DNA of 64,000 nucleotides from Sphingopyxis sp. USTB-05 (lineage in GTDB: Bacteria; Pseudomonadota; Alphaproteobacteria; Sphingomonadales; Sphingomonadaceae), in assembly GCF_023822045.1 (NCBI RefSeq), contig NZ_CP084712.1:1922001-1986000 (forward strand), in the 5' to 3' direction. Within the stretch, counting starts at the first letter, position 1. Every line of letters starts with the position of its first letter. The notes under the pieces are model-generated. The model was not told where the DNA came from and did not search any database. It saw only the letters and a list, made by a program, of their open reading frames with translations. A program made the translations under genes and the position numbers. Below are positions 44,459 to 54,425 of this stretch, one piece after another.

Positions 44459-45790
44459 ATGCAGCCCTTTCATCACCTTCTCGCCAACAATCTGATCGCG
44501 AACATCACCAATTTTACGGTGTGGTTCGCGCTAACCTTCTGGACCTTCCTCGAAACGCAGTCGGTATTCGCTACCGGCGTGATCGCGGGCATCTATCTCG
44601 TCCTGACCGCGATGCTCGGCATCTGGTTCGGCAGCCTTGTCGACCATCATGGCAAGCGGCACATGATGCTGGTGTCGAGCATCGCATCGCTTCTCCTCTA
44701 CACCGCGGCGCTTGCCGGCCATGCGCTTGACCCCGCTATTCGCGGCGCCGACACCCACGGCATCACTCTCTGGCTCTTCATCCTCATCACGATGCTCGCC
44801 GTGATCGCCGGCAATATCCGCATGATCGCGCTGCCTACGCTCGTAACCCTGCTCGTGCCCGAGGATCGCCGCGACAAGGCGAACGGGCTGGTCGGAATGG
44901 TAAGTGGCATCGGATTCCTGATGACGTCGGCGATCAGCGGCTTCCTTGTCGCGTGGGGCGGGATGGCCGGGGCGCTTTACTTCGCCATCAGCTTCACCTC
45001 GATCGCGATCCTTCACCTGCTGTTCGTCCGCATCGACGAGCCGCGCGATCCTGAAACGCATGACGCCCCCCGCAGCATCGATCTCGCGGGGACGCTGCGC
45101 GTCGTGCTCGGCATTCCCGGGCTGATCGCACTCATCCTCTTCACGACGTTCAACAATCTTCTGGGCGGCGTTTTTATGGCGCTGATGGACGCCTATGGCC
45201 TGTCGCTGATGAAGGTCGAGGAATGGGGCCTGCTATGGGCTGTCATTTCCTGCGCCTTCATTGTCAGCGGGATGGTGATTGCACGGACGGGCCTCGGTGC
45301 GAATCCGGTCCGCACGCTTCTCCTCGTCAATCTCGCGGCGTGGATCGTCGCGGTCTTCTTTACGATCCAGTCGTTGGTCATATTGCTCGCCGCCGGCTGC
45401 TTCATCTGGATGTTCCTCGGCCCCTATGCAGAGGCGGCAGAACAGACCACGCTGCAAAAGGTCGTCCCCTACGAACGTCAGGGCCGCGTCTTTGGTTTCG
45501 CACAGTCGGTCGAGCAATCGGCCTCGCCGCTCACCGCCTTTCTGATCGCCCCGCTCACGCAGTTCGTCTTTGTGCCCTTGATGACTGACGGCGCGGGAGC
45601 CGACGCGATCGGTGACTGGTACGGTCGAGGGCCCGAACGCGGCATCGCGATCGTCTTTTCGATCGCCGGGCTGTTTGGCGTGCTCGCGACGATTGCCGCG
45701 TTCCGGTCGAAATCCTATCGGCGGATATCGGCCGCCTATAACAGCGAAACCGACGACAACACCGGCGCCCTGACAGAACAGCCAGTCTGA
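44459..45790 (+). CDS. MFS transporter
   Basis: 443 residues with about 11-12 transmembrane helices. The loop-2/3 motif is seen in GIWFGSLVDHHGKRHMM near residue 58. It resembles the MFS_3 (enterobactin exporter-like, macrolide efflux) branch of proteins, but the substrate is unknown. It lies between a terminator and the CoA transferase gene, whose start is 73 bp downstream, so it may be alone. Confidence 0.88.
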   Translation: MQPFHHLLANNLIANITNFTVWFALTFWTFLETQSVFATGVIAGIYLVLTAMLGIWFGSLVDHHGKRHMMLVSSIASLLLYTAALAGHALDPAIRGADTHGITLWLFILITMLAVIAGNIRMIALPTLVTLLVPEDRRDKANGLVGMVSGIGFLMTSAISGFLVAWGGMAGALYFAISFTSIAILHLLFVRIDEPRDPETHDAPRSIDLAGTLRVVLGIPGLIALILFTTFNNLLGGVFMALMDAYGLSLMKVEEWGLLWAVISCAFIVSGMVIARTGLGANPVRTLLLVNLAAWIVAVFFTIQSLVILLAAGCFIWMFLGPYAEAAEQTTLQKVVPYERQGRVFGFAQSVEQSASPLTAFLIAPLTQFVFVPLMTDGAGADAIGDWYGRGPERGIAIVFSIAGLFGVLATIAAFRSKSYRRISAAYNSETDDNTGALTEQPV

Positions 45791-45862
45791 CGACGAAGCC
45801 CCTTCCGTTTTACTTTGCAATCATTCTATCGTGTCCGCGAAGCAGAGAGAGGATGCGTGCTT

Positions 45863-47008
45863 ATGTTGTCAGGGATCCGGATCGTCGATCTCACCACCGT
45901 CATTTTCGGACCCTATGCGACGCAGATGCTCGCCGACCTCGGCGCCGAGGTGATCAAGGTCGAAACACCGGGGCTCGGCGACATATCGCGTTATCTAGGC
46001 AGCGGTATACCCGATCCGACGATGGGGTCGATCCATCTGACGGTAAACCGCGGCAAGCGATCGATTGCGCTCGACCTCAAAAATCCTGAGGATGCCGCCG
46101 TGCTGCGCGAGCTGATCGTGACCGCCGACGTGTTTTTCCACAATGTCCGGGGCAAGGCGATAGAGCGGCTCGGTTTCGACTATAACGGTTGCAAGGCGCT
46201 GAAGCCCGATATCATTTATGTTCATGGCACGGGCTTCGGGCAGGATGGCCCCTATGCTGACCTTCAGGCCTATGACGACGTCATCCAGGCCGCGACTGGC
46301 ACGACCAGCCTTCTCCCGCGCGTCGACGGGAACCCAAGCCCGCGATATTTCCCGTCGCTGATCGCCGACAAGATCGCCGGCCAATTCGGCGCGCAGGCGA
46401 TCCTCGCCGCGCTGGTCCACAAGCTGCGAACCGGCGAGGGGCAAGAAGTCGAAGTGCCGATGTTCGAATGCTTCGCCGCCTTCATGCTCACCGAACATCT
46501 GCGCGACGCGGCGCTCGATCCGCCGATCGGTCCGGCGGGTTACCCGCGCCAACTCGACCCAACCCGCCAGCCGTTTCCGACGAGCGACGGTTACCTTGCG
46601 ATCGTACCCTATACACCCGAATCGACCGCGCGGCTGATGGACCTGCTCGGGAGCGCCGGCTTGCTGGAAACCCCGGAATATGAGGCCGCCAAAGCCAAGG
46701 GGCGACATATGCCGATTATCTACAGCGAGATCGCGCGCAAAACCCCCGCGAAGTCGAACGCCGAATGGCTCGAACTCTTCGCCGCCAATGACATCCCTGC
46801 GATGGCGGCGCGCGACCTCCAGGACATTAAGGAGGACCCGCATTTTGTCGCGACCGAATTCTTCCGTCACCGCACACACCCCGATGTCGGCGCCTTTCAT
46901 GAGATGCAGCCGCCGGTGAAATATGACGCGATGCCACGCCGCGATCTGGGCTTCGCGCCGCGCGTCGATGGCGACGGCGCGGCGATCCGGGACGAACTGG
47001 CGCGCTGA
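45863..47008 (+). CDS. Family III CoA transferase (CaiB/BaiF-like)
   Basis: 381 residues. N-terminal LSGIRIVDLTTVIFGPYATQMLAD, ADLGAEVIKVE and NRGKRSIALDLKNPE are the hallmark of formyl-CoA/carnitine CoA transferases; the catalytic aspartate is in YDDVIQAATG, about residue 139. The acyl substrate is unknown. An in-frame GTG six bases upstream is an alternative start; the AGAGAGG ribosome site fits both. Confidence 0.9.
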   Translation: MLSGIRIVDLTTVIFGPYATQMLADLGAEVIKVETPGLGDISRYLGSGIPDPTMGSIHLTVNRGKRSIALDLKNPEDAAVLRELIVTADVFFHNVRGKAIERLGFDYNGCKALKPDIIYVHGTGFGQDGPYADLQAYDDVIQAATGTTSLLPRVDGNPSPRYFPSLIADKIAGQFGAQAILAALVHKLRTGEGQEVEVPMFECFAAFMLTEHLRDAALDPPIGPAGYPRQLDPTRQPFPTSDGYLAIVPYTPESTARLMDLLGSAGLLETPEYEAAKAKGRHMPIIYSEIARKTPAKSNAEWLELFAANDIPAMAARDLQDIKEDPHFVATEFFRHRTHPDVGAFHEMQPPVKYDAMPRRDLGFAPRVDGDGAAIRDELAR

Positions 47009-47073
47009 ACTTCGCCGGTTGCATTGTCGGCGCCGTGCCTTAGCATCGCCGCAAAACAGACAGGGGGAGCCAA

Positions 47074-47505
47074 ATGTCCGAAAGCCTTCTCGCACCCGGC
47101 GCGGTGCTCGTTCTCTGGACTCTCGTCGTGCTGGTCTGGGCGGGCGTAACGCGTTTCCGGGCCTTTTCAAAGGTCGGTATCGACCTGAAGGCCGCGCCGC
47201 CGGGCGGGCGCGGTGTTGATCTGGAGGGCGTCCTTCCGCCGCTCACCAACTGGAAATCGCACAACTACACGCATCTGTGCGAACAGCCGACGATCTTCTA
47301 CGCAGTGATCATCTTCCTGCACCTGTCGGGCGGCAGCACCGACCTGACGCGCGGGTTGGCGTGGGCCTATGTCGTGCTGCGTATCGTTCACAGCTTCTGG
47401 CAGTCGACGGTGAACCGCGTGCCTGTCCGTTTCGTGATTTTCTCGGTCGCAACGCTGTGCCTGTTCGCGCTGTCGCTGCTGGCCGTGATCGCTACTTTGG
47501 GTTGA
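47074..47505 (+). CDS. MAPEG family membrane protein
   Basis: 143 residues, four hydrophobic segments. The central motif NWKSHNYTHLCEQPTIFYAVIIFLH, in part the MAPEG glutathione-site region, and WAYVVLRIVHSFWQSTVNRVPVRF match the eukaryote-like MAPEG pattern. It is followed 12 bp later by a paralogue with the same central motif. Confidence 0.85.
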   Translation: MSESLLAPGAVLVLWTLVVLVWAGVTRFRAFSKVGIDLKAAPPGGRGVDLEGVLPPLTNWKSHNYTHLCEQPTIFYAVIIFLHLSGGSTDLTRGLAWAYVVLRIVHSFWQSTVNRVPVRFVIFSVATLCLFALSLLAVIATLG

Positions 47506-47517
47506 GGGGGAAAGAAT

Positions 47518-47952
47518 ATGGATACGAACGCAATATTAGGACCGGTCGCGACACTCGCGCTCTGGTCGATGATTATGTGGGTGTGGATGTACGCGACGCG
47601 CATCCCCGCGATGCAGCGCGCCAAGATCGACGCGGCGAAGATGGTCGGCGGGACGGGCAAGAGCCTTGATGAGGTGCTACCCCCCGACGTGCAGTGGAAG
47701 GCGCATAACTATAACCATCTGATGGAACAGCCGACGGTGTTTTACGCCGTCGCGCTGGCGCTGGCGATCGGCGGCATGGGCGGCGGGCTCAATGCGCAGC
47801 TTGCCTGGGCCTATGTCGCCCTTCGCATCCTGCACAGCCTGATCCAGGCGACGGTGAACCGCGTGATGTGGCGCTTCGGCATTTTCGCGCTGGCCAGCCT
47901 CGCGCTGATCGCATTGTGCATCCACGCCTTCATGGGCTTCGTGCTACACTAA
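47518..47952 (+). CDS. MAPEG family membrane protein, tandem paralogue
   Basis: 144 residues. QWKAHNYNHLMEQPTVFYAV and WAYVALRILHSLIQATVNRVMWRF align directly with the preceding gene, so this is a tandem duplication. Both probably sit in the inner membrane; the two might form mixed trimers, the usual MAPEG state (inference). Its stop is 4 bp from that of the convergent methyltransferase gene. Confidence 0.85.
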   Translation: MDTNAILGPVATLALWSMIMWVWMYATRIPAMQRAKIDAAKMVGGTGKSLDEVLPPDVQWKAHNYNHLMEQPTVFYAVALALAIGGMGGGLNAQLAWAYVALRILHSLIQATVNRVMWRFGIFALASLALIALCIHAFMGFVLH

Positions 47953-47956
47953 GCCT

Positions 47957-49156
47957 TTAGCGTGAAAAGCGCGCGGCCAGTTCCACATGGGTCGACCAGC
48001 GGAACTGGCCCACGGGCTGCACCCAGTCAAGCGTGTAGCCGCCTTCGATCAGCGTCTTGGCATCACGCGCGAAACTCGCGGGATTGCAGCTAACATAGGC
48101 GATGACTGGCGCGGTCGACATCGCCAGTTGCTTCACCTGCTCCTCGGCACCAGCGCGCGGTGGGTCGAGGATGACCGCGCCGAAGCGGTTCAACTCGGCG
48201 GGCACGAGGGGCCGACGGAACAGATCACGATGTTCAGTTGCGACGAGCGCCCGCGCGCGGTTCGCCGCGCCCGTCAGCGCCGCGATCGCATCGCGCGCGC
48301 CCTCGGCCGCATAGATTTTGCGTCCCGCCTGCACCGACAAGGCGAAAGTACCGACGCCAGCGAACAAGTCGGCGACCGCGCCTGCATCACCAATCGCCTT
48401 GGTCACCGCCCCGATCAGCGCCGCTTGCCCGGCACTCGTGGGCTGGAGGAAGGCAAAGGGCGGAACTTCGACAACGATATCGCCAAAGCGCATCGTCGGC
48501 GGCTCGGGCTGCCAGAGGATTTCTAGCCCGTCGCCCTGATCGATCGCGAACCGCGCCAGATTGTGCGCACCAGCAAAGTCTTGCAGCGCCATCGCAGCGT
48601 CGAGCCCTTCGGCCTTGACGCCTTCCAATATCAGTTCGACGCCCTGATCGAGCATCTGCAGCTTGACCTTCACCGGACGGCGCGGCTGAGCGATCATTAC
48701 CAGCAGTTCGCGCACGGGGGCAATCAGTGCAAATAGCTCGGGAAGCAACAGCGGACACATCCGCATATCGACGATCTGGTTGCTCTGCGCGGCGTTGAAA
48801 CCGATTGACACCTGCTTGCCGGTGCGAAGCGCGGTCAGGACGGCGCGACGGCGGCTTTGCGGAGGCGACAACACTGCGGGCAGGACCTGGACGCCCGTAA
48901 CCTCTTGCCCCTCGAGCCCACCCACGACACGGTCGCGCACGAAGTCGGCGAGCGCAGGTTCGGCGACATGCTGCAACTGGCAGCCGCCGCACTTGCCGAA
49001 ATGGCGGCAAGGCGGGTCGGTGCGGTTCGGGCCCGGAATAATAATCCCGTCGTCGCGGACGCGGTCGCCCGGCACGCCGCCCGCCACATGACGGCCGTCG
49101 CCCGTCACGCCATCGCCGCGCGCGGCAATGCGCTCGATCAGCGCAGCTTCACTCAT
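47957..49156 (-). CDS. 23S rRNA m5U methyltransferase-family protein (RlmD/TrmA/RumA)
   Basis: 399 residues. A cysteine cluster in CRHFGKCGGC (about residues 50-59) plus MRMCPLL likely holds a 4Fe-4S cluster as in RlmD. The SAM motif is ADLFAGVGTFAL, DPPRAG is the conserved acidic motif, and the catalytic cysteine is about C357 in YVSCNPASFARD. It probably methylates a uridine of 23S rRNA; the target base cannot be read from sequence. The N-terminal TRAM domain of many homologues is shortened here. Confidence 0.9.
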   Translation of the reverse strand: MSEAALIERIAARGDGVTGDGRHVAGGVPGDRVRDDGIIIPGPNRTDPPCRHFGKCGGCQLQHVAEPALADFVRDRVVGGLEGQEVTGVQVLPAVLSPPQSRRRAVLTALRTGKQVSIGFNAAQSNQIVDMRMCPLLLPELFALIAPVRELLVMIAQPRRPVKVKLQMLDQGVELILEGVKAEGLDAAMALQDFAGAHNLARFAIDQGDGLEILWQPEPPTMRFGDIVVEVPPFAFLQPTSAGQAALIGAVTKAIGDAGAVADLFAGVGTFALSVQAGRKIYAAEGARDAIAALTGAANRARALVATEHRDLFRRPLVPAELNRFGAVILDPPRAGAEEQVKQLAMSTAPVIAYVSCNPASFARDAKTLIEGGYTLDWVQPVGQFRWSTHVELAARFSR

Positions 49157-49157
49157 T

Positions 49158-50510
49158 TCAGTCCCTAACCAGATCGTCGGCTACAAGGCCGGGGCCTATA
49201 CGCGCCGCTTGCGCGATATGCCACCCCACCGCCGCGACGGCGGCATCGAAGGCATCACCACCGCGCGCCAGCATTGCGCCGCACGCGCCGGCGAGCACAT
49301 CGCCCGTTCCCGCCGTCGCAAGCCAGGGGCTGCCCGGCCATGCCGCGGCAACGCGCCCATCGGGTGCGGCGATGATCGTGTCGGCGCCCTTGTAGACGAT
49401 GACGGCCTGCGTCCGCACCGCCGCGGCTTTTGCGCGGTCGATCTTGCTGCCGTAAAGCTGCGGAAAGGCGCGCGCGAACTCACCTTCGTGCGGGGTCAGG
49501 ATCGCTTTGCGCGGCGTTTCGGACAGGCGCGGTAATGCCGCGTCAATCGCGGCAGCGTCCAGAACGAGCGGCTTGCCGGAATCGAGCGCGGCCTCGACGT
49601 CGAACAGCAGTTCGTCGCCTGCGGGAAACCCCGGACCGATCACCACCGCGCCGACGCGAGGATCGTTCAACCGTTCGCCGAACCGGGCGTCGCTCTCGGC
49701 TATGATCGCGGCGAAAGGCGGAGGCGCACCTCCTTCCAGCACGACATAGCCGGCGCCCGCGCGAAGCGCCGCCGCGGCGCTGAGCCCCGCAGCACCGCGC
49801 ATCGGCCCCGCAAACACAAGCACCGTGCCACGGGTGAATTTGTGCGAAGCTGCATCGGGCTCAGGCGTTTGTAGCTTGGGCAAGCTACTCATCATCTTGT
49901 TTGCCGATATCCCGATCGACGCGAGAAGCACGCGCCCGCACGCTGGCGCTGTCGGCAACAGCACATGAGCGGGTTTGAGAGCGCCGAGCGCCAGCGTCAC
50001 ATCGGCACGAAGCGGCGGCATCCAGGCGGCCGCACCGTCGCCGTCCACCCCGCTCGGGATGTCGACCGCCAATATGCGGCTATCGGCAAAATGCCCAATG
50101 ATTGTCGCCAGTTCGTTAGCAATCGGGCGCGTCAGCCCAACGCCGAACAGCGCATCGACAATCAAGGGCGCCGGGGCAAGGCGGCCATTCAGCACTTCAA
50201 CAGGCCCAGTCCAGCCGGCGCGCGCAGCTTTTGCCAGATCGGTCGCAGGTTCCGCCAGAGCGGCGACCCGTACCGTGGCTCCACGCTCCGCGAGCAAGCG
50301 CGCGGCGACATAACCGTCGCCGCCATTGTTGCCGGGACCGCAGAGTATCAGGATCGGCGCACCTGCGGCCATGCGCCAAGCGGTATCGGCAACCGCTGCG
50401 CCCGCAAGATCCATCAATTCGGAGAGCGAGGTGCCCTGTATCGCGCACGCCGCCTCGGCTTCGCGCATCGCCTTGGCTGTCAGGATCGGGGCGCCGGCGG
50501 GAACAGACAT
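49158..50510 (-). CDS. nnr: Bifunctional NAD(P)HX epimerase/dehydratase
   Basis: 450 residues. N-terminal YjeF epimerase domain (ILCGPGNNGGDGYVAARLL near residue 54) and C-terminal ADP/ATP-dependent dehydratase domain (ILTPHEGEFAR, GTGDVLAGACGAMLARG). It repairs hydrated NADH and NADPH. The gene is directly after ilvD's neighbours on the minus strand and ends 1 bp before the methyltransferase start. Confidence 0.94.
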   Translation of the reverse strand: MSVPAGAPILTAKAMREAEAACAIQGTSLSELMDLAGAAVADTAWRMAAGAPILILCGPGNNGGDGYVAARLLAERGATVRVAALAEPATDLAKAARAGWTGPVEVLNGRLAPAPLIVDALFGVGLTRPIANELATIIGHFADSRILAVDIPSGVDGDGAAAWMPPLRADVTLALGALKPAHVLLPTAPACGRVLLASIGISANKMMSSLPKLQTPEPDAASHKFTRGTVLVFAGPMRGAAGLSAAAALRAGAGYVVLEGGAPPPFAAIIAESDARFGERLNDPRVGAVVIGPGFPAGDELLFDVEAALDSGKPLVLDAAAIDAALPRLSETPRKAILTPHEGEFARAFPQLYGSKIDRAKAAAVRTQAVIVYKGADTIIAAPDGRVAAAWPGSPWLATAGTGDVLAGACGAMLARGGDAFDAAVAAVGWHIAQAARIGPGLVADDLVRD

Positions 50511-50543
50511 GACCCCTGCCCTATCACGATCGCGCGAAAGCGC

Positions 50544-50933
50544 CTACTTCGCGCCGCCCGTATTGGCGGGCAGGCGATAGCGGTCATTGGCGATCGCGAC
50601 TTCGATCATATTGTTGCCGACGATGCTCACCTTGGCGGGTTCGGCGCCGTCGGCCGAGACGACACCGCGCCCGTCGGTCGTGATCTGCAGGCGGCGATAA
50701 CCGACATTGCCGCGCCCGACGACGAGGATCGTTCCGCCCTCGCCGCTCATTTCCTCGACGGTGCAGGTCCGGTCGAACAGCTTCGAGCCTTCGAGCGCGC
50801 ATTCGATACGTCCGTCCTCGGCCGCCTCGCGCGATCCGCGCGCTTCGGCGTCGGCAAGCTCGCTATTGTCGGGTGCGCGGTTGCAGGCCGCGAGCGCGAC
50901 CATCATCAGCAATGCCCCCCCAAGTTTTTTCAT
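50544..50933 (-). CDS. Putative lipoprotein, unknown function
   Basis: 129 residues. Lipobox MVALAAC (cysteine about residue 17) marks it as a lipoprotein. The mature region has [18 protein letters not shown] with a likely disulfide and a beta-rich pattern. Similar small lipoproteins occur in sphingomonads but I cannot name the function. Its ATG overlaps the ilvD stop (ATGA). Confidence 0.78.
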   Translation of the reverse strand: MKKLGGALLMMVALAACNRAPDNSELADAEARGSREAAEDGRIECALEGSKLFDRTCTVEEMSGEGGTILVVGRGNVGYRRLQITTDGRGVVSADGAEPAKVSIVGNNMIEVAIANDRYRLPANTGGAK

Positions 50934-52795
50934 CCCTTGCCCTTCAACTGCGACAGGTCGCGCACTGCGCCGCGTGCGGCGCTGGTCGTCATCGCGGCAT
51001 AAGCCTGAAGTGCTACCGAAACCTTGCGCGGGCGCGGCTTGACGGGCTGCCATGCAGCATCGCCCTTCGCCTCCATCGCGGCCCGGCGCTCGGCCAGCAC
51101 GCTATCCGCCACGGCCAACACGATCGTTCGCGACGGGATGTCGATATTGATCAGGTCGCCATTCTCGACCAGCCCGATCGCGCCGCCCTCGGCCGCCTCG
51201 GGCGAGACGTGGCCGATCGAAAGGCCCGAGGTGCCGCCGGAGAAACGCCCGTCGGTGATCAGCGCGCAGGCGGCGCCGAGGCCCTTCGATTTGAGATAGC
51301 TCGTCGGATAAAGCATTTCCTGCATTCCCGGGCCGCCTTTCGGCCCCTCGTAGCGGATGACGACGACGTCGCCCGCCTCGACTTGCCCCGTAAGGATACC
51401 CGCGACCGCGGCGTCCTGGCTCTCATATACTTTGGCGGGGCCGGAGAATTTGAGGATGCTCTCGTCGACCCCTGCGGTCTTCACGATACAGCCGTCGAGC
51501 GCGATATTGCCCGATAGCACGGCCAGCCCGCCGTCCTTGCTGAACGCATGATCGGCCGAACGGATTACGCCTGCCTCGCGGTCGAGGTCGAGGCTGTCCC
51601 AGCGCCGGTCCTGACTGAACGCGGTCTGGGTGGGCACCCCGCCGGGCGCGGCCATGAAGAATTTCTGCACATCGGGATCGTTGGTGCGCGAAATATCCCA
51701 TTTGTTGAGCGCATCGCCGAGCGTCGCGCTGTGCACCGTCGGCAGGTGCGCGTGAAGCAGGCCCGCGCGTTCGAGCTGGCCGAGGATCGCCATGATCCCG
51801 CCAGCGCGATGCACGTCTTCCATATGGACATCGCTCTTGGCGGGCGCGACCTTCGAAAGGCAGGGCACGCGGCGCGAAAGACGGTCAATGTCGTCCATCG
51901 TGAAATCGACGCCGGCCTCGAACGCCGCGGCAAGCAGATGAAGCACCGTGTTGGTCGACCCGCCCATCGCAATATCAAGGCTCATCGCATTTTCGAACGC
52001 CTCGAAGGTCGCGATGTTGCGCGGCAGCACGCTGTCGTCGCCCTCCTCATAATGGCGGCGGCACATTTCGACGACGATCCGTCCGGCGCGCAGGAACAAC
52101 TCCTTGCGGTCGGCATGCGTCGCGAGGGTCGAGCCATTGCCGGGCAGCGACAGGCCCAGCGCCTCGGTCAGGCAGTTCATCGAGTTGGCGGTGAACATGC
52201 CCGAGCAGCTGCCGCATGTCGGACACGCCGCGCGTTCGATCTCGCTGACTTCCTCGTCCGTATATTTCTCATCCGCGGCGGCGACCATCGCATCGACCAG
52301 ATCGAGCGCGACCTCCTTGCCCTTCAGCACGACCTTGCCGGCCTCCATCGGCCCGCCCGAGACGAACACGACGGGGATGTTGATGCGCAGCGCGGCCATC
52401 AGCATGCCCGGCGTGATCTTGTCGCAATTCGAAATGCACACCATCGCATCGGCGCAATGCGCGTTGACCATATATTCGACGCTGTCGGCGATCAGGTCGC
52501 GGCTCGGCAGCGAATAGAGCATGCCGTCATGCCCCATCGCGATGCCGTCATCGACCGCGATCGTGTTGAATTCCTTGGCAACCCCGCCCGACGCCTCGAT
52601 CTCGCGCGCGACCATCTGGCCGAGGTCTTTCAGGTGGACGTGTCCCGGCACGAACTGCGTGAAGCTGTTAACCACGGCAATGATCGGTTTGCCGAAGTCG
52701 CTGTCCTTCATCCCCGTCGCGCGCCAGAGGCCGCGTGCACCGGCCATATTGCGGCCGTGGGTGGTGGTGCGCGAACGATATGAAGGCATTTTCAA
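50930..52795 (-). CDS. ilvD: Dihydroxy-acid dehydratase
   Basis: 621 residues. Iron-sulfur enzyme of valine, leucine and isoleucine synthesis. Cluster and Mg site in [10 protein letters not shown] and [19 protein letters not shown]; the C-terminal [21 protein letters not shown] signature is present. Length is normal for the bacterial 2Fe-2S/4Fe-4S type. It is coupled to the following lipoprotein gene. The 53-bp gap upstream shows no feature beyond AT-rich sequence. Confidence 0.97.
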   Translation of the reverse strand: MKMPSYRSRTTTHGRNMAGARGLWRATGMKDSDFGKPIIAVVNSFTQFVPGHVHLKDLGQMVAREIEASGGVAKEFNTIAVDDGIAMGHDGMLYSLPSRDLIADSVEYMVNAHCADAMVCISNCDKITPGMLMAALRINIPVVFVSGGPMEAGKVVLKGKEVALDLVDAMVAAADEKYTDEEVSEIERAACPTCGSCSGMFTANSMNCLTEALGLSLPGNGSTLATHADRKELFLRAGRIVVEMCRRHYEEGDDSVLPRNIATFEAFENAMSLDIAMGGSTNTVLHLLAAAFEAGVDFTMDDIDRLSRRVPCLSKVAPAKSDVHMEDVHRAGGIMAILGQLERAGLLHAHLPTVHSATLGDALNKWDISRTNDPDVQKFFMAAPGGVPTQTAFSQDRRWDSLDLDREAGVIRSADHAFSKDGGLAVLSGNIALDGCIVKTAGVDESILKFSGPAKVYESQDAAVAGILTGQVEAGDVVVIRYEGPKGGPGMQEMLYPTSYLKSKGLGAACALITDGRFSGGTSGLSIGHVSPEAAEGGAIGLVENGDLINIDIPSRTIVLAVADSVLAERRAAMEAKGDAAWQPVKPRPRKVSVALQAYAAMTTSAARGAVRDLSQLKGKG

Positions 52796-52848
52796 CAGTC
52801 CTGATAATTTTATTTCAAAAATGTGCGAAGAGACGCGCCTCTACACGC

Positions 52849-53580
52849 CTATCCGGGCAGATTCAATGCAACTTTGCTGCACATGCGAGAAAGGCGTCCG
52901 GCGAACAGCGCCTGCCCCGCCGCATCGCCGACCAGATCCTGCCGCATCTCGATCCCGACATAGGGAATGCCGTTCGCTTCGGCGTGGCGGTTCATCGTCG
53001 CGTTGAGCAACTTACCCGAATAGGGCTGCTGGTCGCCAACGATCATTTCTTCGGCTTCCAGGGCCGCGATTGCCGCCGCTGCGAGCCGATCGTCCTCATT
53101 GTACAGAACGCCGACATGCCAGGGCCGCGCTTGATCGGGATGTGCGGCGAGCGACGGCGTAAAGCTGTGCAGCGACAGGACCATCGCCGGGCGATGCGCC
53201 GCGATCGTCGCAGCGATATGGTCGTGATAGGGCCGGAAAAAACGCGCCAGCCGTGCCTCGCGCCCATCGTCGCCCAGCGCATTGCCGGGAACGGCATGCC
53301 CATCGCTGGCGATCGGCAATACGCCCGGCGCATCCTCATCGCGATTGCAATCGACGACGAGGCGCGACACGCCGCCGAGGATTGCCGCGTCGACCGCGCC
53401 GCCTTCAACGAGTAGCGCGGCCACCTCGGCCACGCCGATATCGATCGCGATGTGATTGGTCAGCAGCATGGGATCGATACCCAGATCGATATCGGCGGGC
53501 ACGAAAGCCGACGCATGGTCGGCGATCAGCAGGATACCCCCGGTCCGCGCCGTTCCGATCTGCCGCCAAGCCTCGCTCAC
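52849..53580 (-). CDS. N-formylglutamate amidohydrolase family protein
   Basis: 243 residues. Seen: LLIADHASAFVP, VVDCNRDEDAPGVL, SLHSFTPSL and the C-terminal GIEMRQDLV, the zinc and substrate-site pattern of HutG-type N-formylglutamate deformylases. No other histidine-degradation genes are nearby, so another amide substrate is possible. The GTG start overlaps the ispE stop (GTGA); an extension farther upstream overlaps ispE in another frame and is rejected. Confidence 0.87.
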   Translation of the reverse strand: MSEAWRQIGTARTGGILLIADHASAFVPADIDLGIDPMLLTNHIAIDIGVAEVAALLVEGGAVDAAILGGVSRLVVDCNRDEDAPGVLPIASDGHAVPGNALGDDGREARLARFFRPYHDHIAATIAAHRPAMVLSLHSFTPSLAAHPDQARPWHVGVLYNEDDRLAAAAIAALEAEEMIVGDQQPYSGKLLNATMNRHAEANGIPYVGIEMRQDLVGDAAGQALFAGRLSRMCSKVALNLPG

Positions 53581-54425
53581 CGTAATACTCCTGCCATGGT
53601 CCACCAGTCCGGATGCCGTTCCGCCAGCGTTGCAGCGGCCGCGTCGCGCTCGGCGGCGGAATCGAACAGCGCGAAACAGGTTGCTCCCGATCCCGACATG
53701 CGCGCCAGCCAGGGCCGCAATGCCCCCAGTTCGAGCAGGATATCGGTAATCGCCGGACATTGCGCGATTGCCGCGCGCTGCAGATCGTTACGCGCGCCGA
53801 GCAGCCCGGCGCGCATGTCGGCGCCGGTGAAGAGTGCGCCCCGATCGACCCCATCCCACGCGGCAAACACCGGACCCGTCGCAACCGGCAGACGCGGATT
53901 GACGAGCAGGACCGGCGTCCCGCCGAGGCTTAGCCCTGGCACCGGGCTCAGTTCTTCGCCCACGCCGACGCCAAGGCACGTCATGCTCGCCACGCACGCG
54001 GCGATATCGGCACCCAGCGGGCTCACCAGCCGTGCCAAGGTCGCATCGCCCAGCTCGGGCAAAAAATGCTTCCGTATGAGCCGCGCCATCGCCGCGGCAT
54101 CCGCCGAACCGCCGCCGATCCCTGCCGCGACCGGCAGCCGCTTCGTTAACGTCACGGCAAGCGGCGGCACCCGGTCGGCGCCATAGCGCCCGCGCAGCAG
54201 CGCCAGCACCTTCATCACCAGATTGTCGCCGCCCGCGCTCAGCCCTTCACCGAATTCACCGTCAATCGCCAGCGCATCCTCGTCCGCGAATTCGGCCGTA
54301 ATCGCGTCGCCGCCGTCGACGAAGGCGAACAGCGTCTCGATCTCATGATAGCCGTCGGCCCGCCGCCCGCGCACATGCAGCGCAAGGTTGATCTTGGCCC
54401 AACCCGTCTCGTGGAACGCCGTCAC
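53577..54425 (-). CDS. ispE: 4-(cytidine 5'-diphospho)-2-C-methyl-D-erythritol kinase
   Basis: 282 residues, GHMP kinase of the MEP isoprenoid pathway. N-terminal GWAKINLALHVRGRRADGYHE and ATP loop PVAAGIGGGSADAAA near residue 95; the C-terminal MSGSGATCFALF is also present. The GTG start overlaps the TPR gene stop (GTGA), and its own stop overlaps the amidohydrolase GTG, so three genes are translationally linked. Confidence 0.95.
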   Translation of the reverse strand: MTAFHETGWAKINLALHVRGRRADGYHEIETLFAFVDGGDAITAEFADEDALAIDGEFGEGLSAGGDNLVMKVLALLRGRYGADRVPPLAVTLTKRLPVAAGIGGGSADAAAMARLIRKHFLPELGDATLARLVSPLGADIAACVASMTCLGVGVGEELSPVPGLSLGGTPVLLVNPRLPVATGPVFAAWDGVDRGALFTGADMRAGLLGARNDLQRAAIAQCPAITDILLELGALRPWLARMSGSGATCFALFDSAAERDAAAATLAERHPDWWTMAGVLR